A stretch of DNA of 41,202 nt from Candidatus Woesearchaeota archaeon (GTDB lineage Archaea; Nanobdellota; Nanobdellia; SCGC-AAA011-G17; PNOQ01): positions 1-41,202 of the forward strand of contig JAGWAE010000003.1 of assembly GCA_018302135.1 (NCBI GenBank), read 5' to 3'. Below are positions 1-7,791 of this stretch, one piece after another. The position numbers were made by a program, and so were the translations under genes. Every line of letters starts with the position of its first letter. Position 1 is the stretch's first letter. Under the pieces are notes generated by a model. That model was given only the letters and a program-made list of their open reading frames with translations. It was not told where the DNA came from and did no database searches.

Positions 1-315
1 CATTTCTATTATAAACTTCTCTAGCATTCTCAAATTCCAAACTACAAAAATTACACTTATCAAAAACTTGACATCCTTCTGAATCATATTTAAAATCAGT
101 CTGTCCTCTTTGATTTAAACAATCATAATAATCTTGACCATAATTATAACTACAATTATCACTAATTTTGCCCATCATGGGCACATCATAAAAAGAAGTA
201 TTACAATAGTCTTCATATTTTGGTTCAGTATAAACCGCTTGCATAAAAAGAACTATAAACATAGGTAGCAACACAGAAATACCAAGTATCATAGCTAGTT
301 TCTTTGAATTCATAC
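1..315 (-). CDS. Membrane-anchored Cys-rich protein, C-terminus cut by window edge
   Basis: Read on the minus strand, an open frame starts at the ATG at 313-315 and runs off the window, giving 105 residues without a stop. It begins with a short basic stretch and one hydrophobic segment (about residues 5-25), then a tail with PKYEDYC and six further Cys, including a CNFC pair. This suggests an N-terminal membrane anchor with an outer Cys-rich domain. Short proteins of this style (one TM, then a Y/D-C motif) are familiar to me from DPANN genomes but have no known function. A TATA-like element lies about 25 bases upstream, so the mRNA may be leaderless. Confidence 0.75.
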
Positions 316-335
316 CATAAACTAACAATAACTAT

Positions 336-346
336 TTATAAAAGTT
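336..346 (-). promoter_or_regulatory. TATA box of the left-edge gene
   Basis: On the minus strand the sequence reads CTTTTATAAATAG. It is centred about 25 bases before the ATG at 315, the usual archaeal TATA to start-site distance, so transcription would begin at or near the start codon. Confidence 0.5.
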
Positions 347-443
347 CCTATCTAATAACCTCAAAACCTCATTTTTTGGCAGTCCTAGGCCTAAAACTTA
401 AAAAATCAAAAGCTTTTTATTTCAAGAAGTATCTCCTAAAAGC

Positions 444-785
444 ATGAAAATAGAGATCAGTACAAAAACAAAGGGGTTAACCAATAGTATGTTTCCAAAA
501 GAGGATTTACATGTGGAAGACTATGTTGAACTTCCAGATGGATCTAGATTGATCTTTAAAGGTGAATTAGTTCTCAGATCATACGGAAATCCCACATTAG
601 TTATAGCAAATTTAATGTTTGGGCCAAAAAGTACTAGTGACTCAGTATCCGAATGGTTATTTCAAAAACTAAACGGAAATGCTAGCGAATTAGTAATAAA
701 CACAAGAAATGTACCTTTAGACAAAGATAGAATTAAAAAAACAATAGAAGTTGAAGTAAAACGAAGTGATATGCTATTAATTTAA
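444..785 (+). CDS. Unassigned 113-aa protein, paralog of the 6524-6859 gene
   Basis: I do not recognise a named family. The protein starts MKIEI, is soluble-looking and has no Cys. It matches the minus-strand gene at 6524-6859 along its full length: MK(I/L)EI at the start, an FP near residue 18, F.G then YG.P in the middle, (V/F)xEWLF near residue 70, and NxR near residue 88. These positions identify an uncharacterised family with at least two members in this segment. It stands alone with an AT-rich upstream region (365-443) that contains a weak TATA-like tract near 414-420. There is no clear Shine-Dalgarno site. Confidence 0.75.
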   Translation: MKIEISTKTKGLTNSMFPKEDLHVEDYVELPDGSRLIFKGELVLRSYGNPTLVIANLMFGPKSTSDSVSEWLFQKLNGNASELVINTRNVPLDKDRIKKTIEVEVKRSDMLLI

Positions 786-1059
786 ATTTTGGTCTTCTTT
801 CATAAGTTTGAATTATATTTATCTATTTTTCTTCTAAGCTCAATAAATGACATTTTAGCATCATGTTTTAAACAATCTTATCTAGAAAGTCAAAAATCCT
901 GAAAAATTCTTCTTAAATATTTATAATAACTACAAACCATAAAATCATTTTGGGTGAACACAGTTTTCATGAGAGAAAAGACAACTAATTTTTAATTTAA
1001 ATAACTTACAGAACCCCGAAAACAATAAAGTTTATATAAAGATTAAATATTCTCCTACT
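786..1059. other. Gene-poor spacer, 274 bases
   Basis: I see no convincing gene. A minus-strand frame at about 806-880 encodes a helix-like stretch around MSFIELRRKIDKY but lacks a good start and is too short to call. It could be a gene remnant. The right end contains the TATA element of the next gene. Confidence 0.5.
1031..1040 (+). promoter_or_regulatory. TATA box of the 1060 gene
   Basis: TTTATATAAA preceded by AAAG sits 20-29 bases before the ATG at 1060. This placement predicts a leaderless or very short-leader transcript. Confidence 0.55.
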
Positions 1060-1380
1060 ATGGCAAAATCAACAATAAATACAGTCAAAAAAGCATTAGA
1101 AGATGTTGATAATGGTGCAGGATGTTTTATTAGTTTAGTAGAAAGAGCAATCAAAGAAGAAGATATTAGTCAGTCTGTACGTTCTCCTTTTAGTTGGCCT
1201 GTCCGTAGTCCATTATACCAAGAATACCAAAGTTCGTCTGAAGGTTTAGCATTTGCATTTCTTACAAACGAGGGTATTGAGTGTTGGAGTGTGCTAAAAT
1301 ATTTGGCAAAAGGTAGAGCAACCCCAGAACTAATTCGTCAAGTTTATCTCACTTATTCAGGGCTACCCATCCAAAGATAA
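1060..1380 (+). CDS. Unassigned 106-aa protein
   Basis: No family recognised. The product is a soluble, probably mostly helical protein with two Cys (GAGC and IECW) and a short repeat-like SVRSPF...PVRSPL in the middle. It has its own TATA element, so it is probably transcribed independently. The next gene starts 41 bases downstream in the same direction with its own weak promoter. The open frame, good start and promoter make it a likely real gene; function is unknown. Confidence 0.65.
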   Translation: MAKSTINTVKKALEDVDNGAGCFISLVERAIKEEDISQSVRSPFSWPVRSPLYQEYQSSSEGLAFAFLTNEGIECWSVLKYLAKGRATPELIRQVYLTYSGLPIQR

Positions 1381-1421
1381 AAACAATAACATTTTTAAAT
1401 AAATAAATTCTAAATTAAAAC

Positions 1422-2324
1422 ATGCCAAAGAAAAAACATAGAATTATTAAAAAACTTCCAGAACTTGAACCAATAGTAAAAAAACCTTCAAAGCTAAAAA
1501 CAGATTATGATATTGCTTATGATTTTGCAGCAAAAGTTTACAAACAATTTCAAGAATCAATAAAATCTATAGTTCTATTTGGTAGTGCAGTGAAAGGTGA
1601 AACAGTAACTGGTTCAGATATTGACATTTTAATAATAATAGATGATTGCTCTATTCAATGGGATCAAGAATTAATAGCTTGGTACAGAGAAGAACTTGGT
1701 AAAATAACAGAAAGACAAACTTATGGAGAAAGATTACATGTTAACACTGTAACATTAAGTACATTTTGGGAAGATGTTAGAGAAGGAGAACCAGCAGCAA
1801 TTAATATTATAAGGTATGGTCAACCATTAATAGATTTTGGTGGTTTCTTTGACCCAATAAAAATATTACTAGCTAGAGGCAGAATAAGACCTAGCCCAGA
1901 AGCAATTTTTCTAACATTAAGAAGAGCTCCATTACATATTTCAAGATCTAAATTTGATATGGTAAACTCAATAGAACATTTATACTGGTCCATGGTAGAT
2001 TCATCACATGCAGCACTAATGGCAAGTAATCAAATTCCTCCAAGCCCAGAACATGTTACAGAAATGCTAGACGAAGTTTTTGTTTCCAAAAAAGTATTAG
2101 ATAAAAAATATGTTATTTGGTATAAAGAAATGTATGAACTTGCCCATGACATAGTTCACGGCACAGTAAAATCAATGTCTGGAAAAGATATAGATATTGT
2201 AATGACAAGAGCAATAGAATTTGAAAAAGTAATGCGTAATATAACTTCTAGATTAATTTCAAAAGAAAAAATAATTCAAGTTCAAGAAAAAGAACCTGTT
2301 CCAGAACCACCAAAAAGAAATTAA
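1422..2324 (+). CDS. Nucleotidyltransferase-fold protein with helical C-terminal domain
   Basis: The N-terminal half is a polymerase-beta/MNT-type nucleotidyltransferase domain: G54-S55 and the metal-binding pair D66 and D68 (motif GSDIDILIIID). It is preceded by the helix expected in this fold. Residues about 130-290 form a helical domain with the marks RGRIRPSPEA and DIVHGTVKS. The same architecture and marks occur in the 580-aa protein at 8115-9857, so the two are paralogs. MNT domains commonly transfer NMP to small molecules, RNA or protein; the substrate here cannot be told. The C-terminal domain resembles HEPN/KNTase-C helical partners but has no RX4-6H motif. The tail is Pro/Glu/Lys-rich. 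Confidence 0.8.
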   Translation: MPKKKHRIIKKLPELEPIVKKPSKLKTDYDIAYDFAAKVYKQFQESIKSIVLFGSAVKGETVTGSDIDILIIIDDCSIQWDQELIAWYREELGKITERQTYGERLHVNTVTLSTFWEDVREGEPAAINIIRYGQPLIDFGGFFDPIKILLARGRIRPSPEAIFLTLRRAPLHISRSKFDMVNSIEHLYWSMVDSSHAALMASNQIPPSPEHVTEMLDEVFVSKKVLDKKYVIWYKEMYELAHDIVHGTVKSMSGKDIDIVMTRAIEFEKVMRNITSRLISKEKIIQVQEKEPVPEPPKRN

Positions 2325-2331
2325 AAAAAGT

Positions 2332-3033
2332 TTATTTATTTAAGTATGCACTTGATACTAAAGGTAACATTGCACTAGCAAATTGATTTTCATCTTTAAC
2401 ATTATCTAAAACATACTTACTATATGTTCTAACTTTACCATCATCTAATTTATCAGTTCCTTCTTTTACAAAATATTCTGTAAACTTTCCATTAATTTTT
2501 CTCAATGGACCTCTCTTAAATACATCAACCCAGAATTTATAATCACTGTTAGCTGCAAAATACTTCAAAGCTGCCTGAAGTTCTGGTTCATCTTTATTTT
2601 TTTCAAGATAAAAGTTTATGATTAAATTAGCATCTTGACTTCTCATAACCTGATGAATTATGCCTAAATATTGGTTTAATTCTTTATGTGCTTTTGCTAT
2701 ATCTTTATATTCCCCATTTTTAGGAGCGCCAAGTTGAGCAACCTGTCCTAATAATTTTCCAGAATCAAGAGCAGCCAATATATCTTCTAAATTGCCTTTT
2801 GTTTCACTTTGAAACTTTCTTGCTTCTACATTTCTAGTTGCTTGTAATTCTGCTAAAAATCTATCATCGCTAGCACCTGCAAAAAAGTAAGGATCATCAT
2901 GTAATTCGTCTCCTAACTCTTGTCTTAGTTTAGGGCTATTACGAACTCTTGCATCATCAAAACTTTCTAATGCTTCCTGATAAGTCGCATACTTTTGCAC
3001 TAATTTTTTGTATTCATCAACATTAAATGTCAT
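2332..3033 (-). CDS. Unassigned 233-aa helical protein
   Basis: No family recognised. The sequence is charged, lacks Cys and membrane segments, and looks almost wholly helical, with YKKLVQKYATYQEALESF at the start and NLIINFYLEKNKDEPEL near the middle. It is a soluble cytoplasmic protein by inference. It converges with the nucleotidyltransferase gene ending at 2324, leaving 7 bases between stops. A TATA element lies at 3065-3073, about 32-40 bases before the ATG, allowing a short leader. Being AT-rich and well-formed, it is likely real. Confidence 0.7.
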   Translation of the reverse strand: MTFNVDEYKKLVQKYATYQEALESFDDARVRNSPKLRQELGDELHDDPYFFAGASDDRFLAELQATRNVEARKFQSETKGNLEDILAALDSGKLLGQVAQLGAPKNGEYKDIAKAHKELNQYLGIIHQVMRSQDANLIINFYLEKNKDEPELQAALKYFAANSDYKFWVDVFKRGPLRKINGKFTEYFVKEGTDKLDDGKVRTYSKYVLDNVKDENQFASAMLPLVSSAYLNK

Positions 3034-3064
3034 TTTTTATCACAAATTTATATGATATAACTAG

Positions 3065-3073
3065 TTTATAAAT
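3065..3073 (-). promoter_or_regulatory. TATA box of the 2332-3033 gene
   Basis: On the minus strand the sequence is AGAAAGATTTATAAACTAG, matching the AAAG-N-TTTATAAA pattern seen before many genes in this window. Confidence 0.6.
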
Positions 3074-3100
3074 CTTTCTATTTTAATAACTAAATAGTAG

Positions 3101-3235
3101 TTACAGTTTCTCAGGCAGTTCTTCTTTGAATCCACAAACTTTACAATACTTTATACTATAGAAACCGTCCTCAAATTTATGTTGTCCTTCGTGTAACTCA
3201 TGACCACATTCCGGACATAAATGTATTTCATTCAT
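3101..3235 (-). CDS. 44-aa zinc-ribbon protein translationally coupled to ppsA
   Basis: A short minus-strand frame begins at the ATG at 3235, which overlaps the TGA of PEP synthase by 4 bases (ATGA), and ends at TAA 3101. The product has two CXXC pairs, C7-PE-C10 and C31-KV-C34, spaced 20 residues apart, as in a small rubredoxin-like or zinc-ribbon domain, with little else. The overlap argues for coupled translation and a shared mRNA with ppsA. Possible roles are a metal-binding accessory or nucleic-acid binder; nothing specific can be assigned. The pattern of Cys codons and the ATGA overlap make it very unlikely to be chance. Confidence 0.75.
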   Translation of the reverse strand: MNEIHLCPECGHELHEGQHKFEDGFYSIKYCKVCGFKEELPEKL

Positions 3236-5595
3236 TTTCTAGCAGCTTCCAATACTAATCTTCTTTCTTCATCAGCCACAATTTTATTTATAGTTGAAAC
3301 AGCATCAACATTTACAGTTATTTCGTCTATTCCTGTATCAACCAAAAACTTAGCCATATCAGCATTTGAACCAGCTTGACCACAAATACTTGTTTTCACA
3401 TGATGTTTTTTACAAGTCTTTATTACATGTCTAATTTCTTTTAATACGGCAGGATGCATCTCATTATACCATTTCTGTATTCTACTATTATTTCTATCTA
3501 TAGCTAATGTAAACTGAGTTAGATCATTAGTTCCTATACTAATAAAATCAATTCCTTCCTCACAAAATTCATCCATCATCTGAACAACTGCAGGAGTTTC
3601 AACCATGATACCAAACTCCATATCTTCTAATCCCATATCCTTTATAACTTCTTTAGCATGTCTAACTTGCTCTAAATGTGTAATCATAGGTAACATTAAA
3701 CCAAGCTCTTTAAACCCTTTATTTCTAACCCTTCTTAATGCTTCTAATTGAGCCTTAAACAATTCAGGCTGATCTAAATCTCTTCTAATAGATCTCCAAC
3801 CCATCATAGGATTATCTTCTTTTGGTTCGTTTTCACCGCCAACCATATCTCTAAATTCATCAGTTCTTGCATCTAAACTCCTATACCAAACAGTTTTTCC
3901 TTTGAACGCACTACAAACTTTAGTTAAACCTTCTTCTAATCTTGAAATTAATTCTTCCTCTCTTCCATTATCAATTAAGTAACCTGGATGTTCTTTTCCA
4001 GATAATATCATAAATTCGCATCTTAACAACCCAACACCTTCAGCACCAGTAGCAGCTGCTTTATGTGCTAAATCTGGAAAGTCTGCAATAACTTTTATTT
4101 TAGTAACAGTCGGTTCAAGCACACCAATTTTTACATTTTCAGAAACAATATTAATTTCTTCAGCAGGTTTTTCTTCAATATTAATTTCTTCCTTTAAAAC
4201 TTCTTTAGCCCCTCTATAAACTTTACCTGCTTTACCATCAACAGTGATCAAATCATTTTCTTTTAATATCTTAGTAGCATTTCCAGTTCCAACAACTGCA
4301 GGTATTCCCATTTCTCTAGAAACTATTGCTGCATGGCAAGTTTGCCCACCTTCATCTGTAACAATAGCGCTAGCTCTTTCCATTGCTGCAACATAGTCTG
4401 GATTAGTCATCCTTGCGACTAAAACATCACCATGTTTTACTTTATCTAAATCATCAGCTTCTTCTACTATTTTTACATGGCCACTACCTATTCCTGGAGA
4501 AGCAGATATACCTGTCAAAATAGCCTTCTCATCTTCTAACCCCATATTTTGTTTTTCTTCTTCTGCTATCTTAGAAGTAACTTTCTCATTTGTAGTAATT
4601 CCTCTAGTCTGAACTAAAAAAATAGAACTATTTTCAATAGCAAACTCCATATCTTGTGGGGCTTCATAATGAGCTTCAACTTTTTTAGCTAAACTAGCTA
4701 ATTTACCAACTTCCCAATCAGTTAAAACTCTACCAATAGCTTTGTCAGGACTCAACATTTTTTTGCTAGTCCTTCCACTTGTTCTATCCCTATAAAACAT
4801 AAACAACTTATTTCCTATCTTCATATCTTTTAATGTCAAACTATTTTTATCTACAACATATCTATCTGGAGAAACAGCACCGGAAACAACAGCATCACCA
4901 AAACCAAAACTAGCTTCAATAATAACTTCAGATTTATCATTAGTTCCAGGATTCATACTAAACATAACTCCTGCTTTATCAGAATCAACCATTTTTTGTA
5001 TAACAACGGCTATCAAAACCTTTTCATGTTCAAAATTATTTTTTTCTCTGTAATATATTGCCCTAGCAGTAAACAAAGAAGCCCAGCACTGATGAACTGC
5101 TTGCACAACATTTTCAAAATTTTTAATATTAATATAAGTTGCTTGTTGCCCGGCGAACGAAAAATCAGGCAAATCTTCAGCAGTAGCACTAGATCTTACA
5201 GCAACAAAAGGATAATCTTTGGGTAAATTAACAAAACTTATTGTTTTTTTAGAAACATTCATCAAATCCAAATTAACATTCAAATTTTCATAAGCATACT
5301 TAATTTCTTGTTTTAATTCCTTTGGCATTTCAGCTTTTAGAATAATACTCTGAACTTGTTGAGCTGCTTTTTGTAATTGTTCATTATTATCCACGTCGGT
5401 ATTAACCAAAACTTTATTAATTTCTGGTTGCAATTTATTAACTTCTAAAAAATTTTTATAAGCATAAGATGTAACAACAAAACCATTAGGGATTGGAAAA
5501 TGAGCATTATACATCTCACCTAAATTAGCACCTTTACCACCTACAGATGCACCATCATTCTTAGAAATTTCTTGAAACCATAATATATTCTTCAT
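3232..5595 (-). CDS. ppsA: Phosphoenolpyruvate synthase
   Basis: Pyruvate, water dikinase makes PEP from pyruvate using ATP, feeding gluconeogenesis; in some archaea it may work in the glycolytic direction. The full 787-residue length is normal. In order: the ATP-grasp-like nucleotide-binding domain (SVGGKGANLGEM near residue 20), the swivelling phosphohistidine domain (GGQTCHAAIVSREMGIPAV, catalytic His near residue 419), and the PEP-binding barrel with GIDFISIGTNDLTQ and the catalytic Cys in SICGQAGSNADM near 737. The usual ICGQAPSD is slightly changed. An AGAGGGA site precedes the ATG, with a TATA element at 5633-5643. The 44-aa zinc ribbon follows with a 4-base overlap. Confidence 0.96.
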   Translation of the reverse strand: MKNILWFQEISKNDGASVGGKGANLGEMYNAHFPIPNGFVVTSYAYKNFLEVNKLQPEINKVLVNTDVDNNEQLQKAAQQVQSIILKAEMPKELKQEIKYAYENLNVNLDLMNVSKKTISFVNLPKDYPFVAVRSSATAEDLPDFSFAGQQATYINIKNFENVVQAVHQCWASLFTARAIYYREKNNFEHEKVLIAVVIQKMVDSDKAGVMFSMNPGTNDKSEVIIEASFGFGDAVVSGAVSPDRYVVDKNSLTLKDMKIGNKLFMFYRDRTSGRTSKKMLSPDKAIGRVLTDWEVGKLASLAKKVEAHYEAPQDMEFAIENSSIFLVQTRGITTNEKVTSKIAEEEKQNMGLEDEKAILTGISASPGIGSGHVKIVEEADDLDKVKHGDVLVARMTNPDYVAAMERASAIVTDEGGQTCHAAIVSREMGIPAVVGTGNATKILKENDLITVDGKAGKVYRGAKEVLKEEINIEEKPAEEINIVSENVKIGVLEPTVTKIKVIADFPDLAHKAAATGAEGVGLLRCEFMILSGKEHPGYLIDNGREEELISRLEEGLTKVCSAFKGKTVWYRSLDARTDEFRDMVGGENEPKEDNPMMGWRSIRRDLDQPELFKAQLEALRRVRNKGFKELGLMLPMITHLEQVRHAKEVIKDMGLEDMEFGIMVETPAVVQMMDEFCEEGIDFISIGTNDLTQFTLAIDRNNSRIQKWYNEMHPAVLKEIRHVIKTCKKHHVKTSICGQAGSNADMAKFLVDTGIDEITVNVDAVSTINKIVADEERRLVLEAARK

Positions 5596-5632
5596 ACTAT
5601 TCCCTCTTTTTCATGATAATAAACTATTTGTG

Positions 5633-5643
5633 TTTTATAAATT
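5633..5643 (-). promoter_or_regulatory. TATA box of ppsA
   Basis: Minus-strand AATTTATAAAACA lies about 38-48 bases before the ppsA ATG, so the mRNA would have a leader of roughly 12-20 bases that includes an AGAGGGA Shine-Dalgarno-like site. Confidence 0.5.
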
Positions 5644-5706
5644 TTTTGCTATTGTAGGAGTAACACTAATTTAATAAATCAATTATTTTGTGTAATTAAT
5701 ATAAAA

Positions 5707-6108
5707 ATGATAGAAAATTGCATTAATTGCAAAGCTGAACTAAGAGGGGATGATAATAGAGAAAAGAATAGAATGGGATTTATTTGTGAAAAATGTTTTG
5801 ATCAGCAAAGAACTAAAATAATCAATAGTTTAGATAATTTTAGAAAAACAAATGAATTTGGAAACAAAGAACAAATTATTAAAAAAATGGCCTGGACAAT
5901 AGAAGAAAGAAACAAATGGTTAGGGCAAAGTTTTAATAATCAAAATACATTTCCATTCTACTATAAAAAAGGTGTCGAGGACTTACAACTAATGTTACTC
6001 GAACAGTTAATCCAGCTAATGGATAGTGCCGGATTCAATTATTGGTCAAAAGAAGCTAAACAACAACATACAGTAATACTTAAAAAGAGAGACAAACTAA
6101 AAAAATAG
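5707..6108 (+). CDS. Zinc-knuckle plus helical protein, first copy of tandem pair
   Basis: The 133-aa product begins with CINC and, about 20 residues later, CEKC, a likely zinc-binding four-Cys module. It continues with a helical domain ending in DLQLMLLEQLIQLMDSAGF.YW..EAK.QH. The adjacent gene at 6127 has the same plan: CXXC, CXXC, IIKK, DLQ, QL..LM..AGF..W..EAK.QH. This is therefore a tandem duplication that has diverged strongly. No named family is recognised. The two genes are 18 bases apart and likely co-transcribed. A weak TATA-like TTAATAAAT (5671-5679) lies upstream. Confidence 0.75.
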   Translation: MIENCINCKAELRGDDNREKNRMGFICEKCFDQQRTKIINSLDNFRKTNEFGNKEQIIKKMAWTIEERNKWLGQSFNNQNTFPFYYKKGVEDLQLMLLEQLIQLMDSAGFNYWSKEAKQQHTVILKKRDKLKK

Positions 6109-6126
6109 AAAAGAGGTGTATATGCA

Positions 6127-6519
6127 ATGGGATCAAATTGTTTAATTTGTGGAAATAGAATAGGCCATATGAACACTGGCCGTACGATAAAAGCAGGTGA
6201 ATTATGTGAAGATTGTTATAATGAAGGTTCAAAAATAGTTAGTTCTTTGAATAAGTTTAGAGTTTCTCAAGATTTTGAAAAGAAAGAAGAAATAATCAAA
6301 AAACTGAATATCATGAATCAACAATTAGGAAAATGGACAGGAGATTCAGCAGAAATAGTTCATTATTTCAATGAAAAACCTAGAGATTTACAAATAACTT
6401 ATCTTTCGCAATTAGTAAAATTAATGAGAGACGCAGGTTTTTCTCACTGGGCGGATGAAGCTAAAACTCAGCATGACGATTTATCAAGTATAAATTCAAG
6501 TTTAAAGAAGTTGAGATAA
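6127..6519 (+). CDS. Zinc-knuckle plus helical protein, second copy of tandem pair
   Basis: The 130-aa product carries CLIC and CEDC at the N-terminus and a helical C-terminal domain with DLQITYLSQLVKLMRDAGF followed by W..EAK.QH, clearly paralogous to the gene just upstream. The start ATG at 6127 is preceded at 7 bases by GAGGTG, a Shine-Dalgarno match, whereas the first copy has none, which fits an internal operon gene. Function is unknown; the metal module suggests RNA, DNA or protein binding. It converges with the 6524-6859 gene, only 4 bases between stops. Confidence 0.75.
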   Translation: MGSNCLICGNRIGHMNTGRTIKAGELCEDCYNEGSKIVSSLNKFRVSQDFEKKEEIIKKLNIMNQQLGKWTGDSAEIVHYFNEKPRDLQITYLSQLVKLMRDAGFSHWADEAKTQHDDLSSINSSLKKLR

Positions 6520-6523
6520 ATTT

Positions 6524-6859
6524 TTATTCTAAAATTCTATTATATTCATCTTCCATTTTTCTCTTTAATAAATCTTTGTCTAAATAATCAACTATTCTTC
6601 TATTCAATCTTACAGATATTGCCTTCTGCTTTACTCTAGGAAATAACCATTCTACAAAATCCGCAACCTGTTCTTTAGAATTTATTTTAACACTGAAACT
6701 TACAGTTTCTGGCACACCATAAACTTTACTTATTGTTCGTCCATCAAAAGTTATTGCTGATCCTTCAGTAGCTTTATACTCTGTATGTATAGACTGTCTC
6801 TCTATTGGAAACAAATCATAAATTAAAGAACCATCATAAGTGTCTATTTCAAGTTTCAT
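6524..6859 (-). CDS. Unassigned 111-aa protein, paralog of the 444-785 gene
   Basis: The protein aligns over its length with the 113-aa product of 444-785: MKLEI start, FP near 18, F.GR then YGVPE in the middle, VEWLF near 70, and NRRI near 85. No named family is recognised; the segments look like alternating strands and helices of a small compact domain. A TATA-like TATATTTAAAC read on the opposite strand (6883-6893) lies about 25-33 bases before the ATG. The protein has no Cys and no membrane segment. Its pairing with the first-copy gene is the main information available. Confidence 0.75.
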   Translation of the reverse strand: MKLEIDTYDGSLIYDLFPIERQSIHTEYKATEGSAITFDGRTISKVYGVPETVSFSVKINSKEQVADFVEWLFPRVKQKAISVRLNRRIVDYLDKDLLKRKMEDEYNRILE

Positions 6860-6916
6860 AATAAAAGTAGGTTATTAATTTTATATTTAAACATTGTTGG
6901 CAGTAATAATATATAT

Positions 6917-7432
6917 TCAACCAACAACAACAGAATAAGTTCCAGGCATTCTTGATCTAGCCATTTCCATAGATTTTTTTGCAGATTCAAGATTGTTCTC
7001 ATTAACAAATATTGTAAAAACAACAGTTCCTATTCTAGTCTGTGCAGCAACACCAACAGCCCTACCAAAAGATTTCTGCATACCTTTCTGCATTCTATCT
7101 GCTCCTGCACCAGTTAACATCTTATTTTCTCTTAAAACATGATGAGGGTACAAATGAACCAAAAAGTGATATCCATTATTACCAAAATTTTTTTGTAAAT
7201 GTCTATTAACTAAAACCCTGGCGGACTCCAAAGCATTATGTCTTATCTGCATTCTTTCTTTTGAAACAAGCATAACTTTTCTTGAGAATTCAGCTTTAAC
7301 ATCTCCCATATGAAATCTAACTATTTTAGAAGCAGGAATTGCTTTAATAAATCCTTTAGCTTTGTATTTAGATCTTCTAGTATACGCTCTTGTTACATGC
7401 TTATAACAATTACCTTTTCTTAATGTTGCCAT
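6917..7432 (-). CDS. rpl10e: 50S ribosomal protein L10e (uL16 family)
   Basis: This is the archaeal/eukaryotic L10e member of the uL16 family, a large-subunit protein near the peptidyl-transferase and A-site tRNA elbow. The N-terminus MATLRKGNCYK, the basic YTRRSKYKAKGFIKAIPASK region, and the internal PHHVLRENKMLTGAGADRMQ.GM..SFG segment are characteristic. At 171 aa it has typical archaeal length. It follows the L35Ae gene by one base and is probably translated from the same mRNA. No promoter is seen between the two. Confidence 0.95.
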   Translation of the reverse strand: MATLRKGNCYKHVTRAYTRRSKYKAKGFIKAIPASKIVRFHMGDVKAEFSRKVMLVSKERMQIRHNALESARVLVNRHLQKNFGNNGYHFLVHLYPHHVLRENKMLTGAGADRMQKGMQKSFGRAVGVAAQTRIGTVVFTIFVNENNLESAKKSMEMARSRMPGTYSVVVG

Positions 7433-7433
7433 C

Positions 7434-7694
7434 TTACTTTATCTTAATTCTTGTACCAATTGCTTGACCAGGTAAACCTTTTTCAAATTTTACCCTAACT
7501 GCACCTTTGTTACCATGCTCTTTTAATATAATTCCATTAATTTCTTTACCTGCAGGACTAGTCCAAACTATGGCCTTTTTTAACAAACTTCCTGCCTGCT
7601 CTTTCGAATCAATAGAATCAAATTTTATTATCATCTGATTCATAGGATGTTGAGTTTTATGACTTCCCCTATAATCTATAATAACGCCTTCCAT
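7434..7694 (-). CDS. rpl35ae: 50S ribosomal protein L35Ae (eL33)
   Basis: The 86-aa product is an archaeal L35Ae large-subunit protein, a small beta-barrel. Marks are IIDYRGSHKTQH at the start, the KAIVWTSPAGKEI.G.I...HG..GAVRV.F middle, and a basic end LPGQAIGTRIKIK. It is first in a two-gene ribosomal operon with L10e one base downstream. A TATA element (7719-7727) lies about 25-33 bases before the ATG, indicating a leaderless or very short-leader transcript. Confidence 0.93.
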   Translation of the reverse strand: MEGVIIDYRGSHKTQHPMNQMIIKFDSIDSKEQAGSLLKKAIVWTSPAGKEINGIILKEHGNKGAVRVKFEKGLPGQAIGTRIKIK

Positions 7695-7718
7695 TGTTAA
7701 ATTGGACTAAGTTATTGA

Positions 7719-7727
7719 TTTATAAAG
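7719..7727 (-). promoter_or_regulatory. TATA box of the L35Ae-L10e operon
   Basis: Minus-strand AAAACTTTATAAATC lies 25-33 bases before the L35Ae ATG at 7694. Confidence 0.6.
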
Positions 7728-7791
7728 TTTTCTCTTAAGAAACAGATCAAAATTAAGAATAATATTAAAAGATAGAAGTTCACATATAATT

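Noticed and set aside
806-880. Gene remnant on the minus strand
   Set aside because: The stretch coding for MSFIELRRKIDKY is too short and has no good start; a remnant is possible but not supported.
1422-2324. Toxin-antitoxin call (MNT-HEPN)
   Set aside because: The helical domain lacks an RX4-6H RNase motif and no partner gene lies beside either nucleotidyltransferase.
4996-5226. Plus-strand open frame inside ppsA
   Set aside because: It lies antisense to the well-supported PEP synthase domain; its sequence has no family signal.
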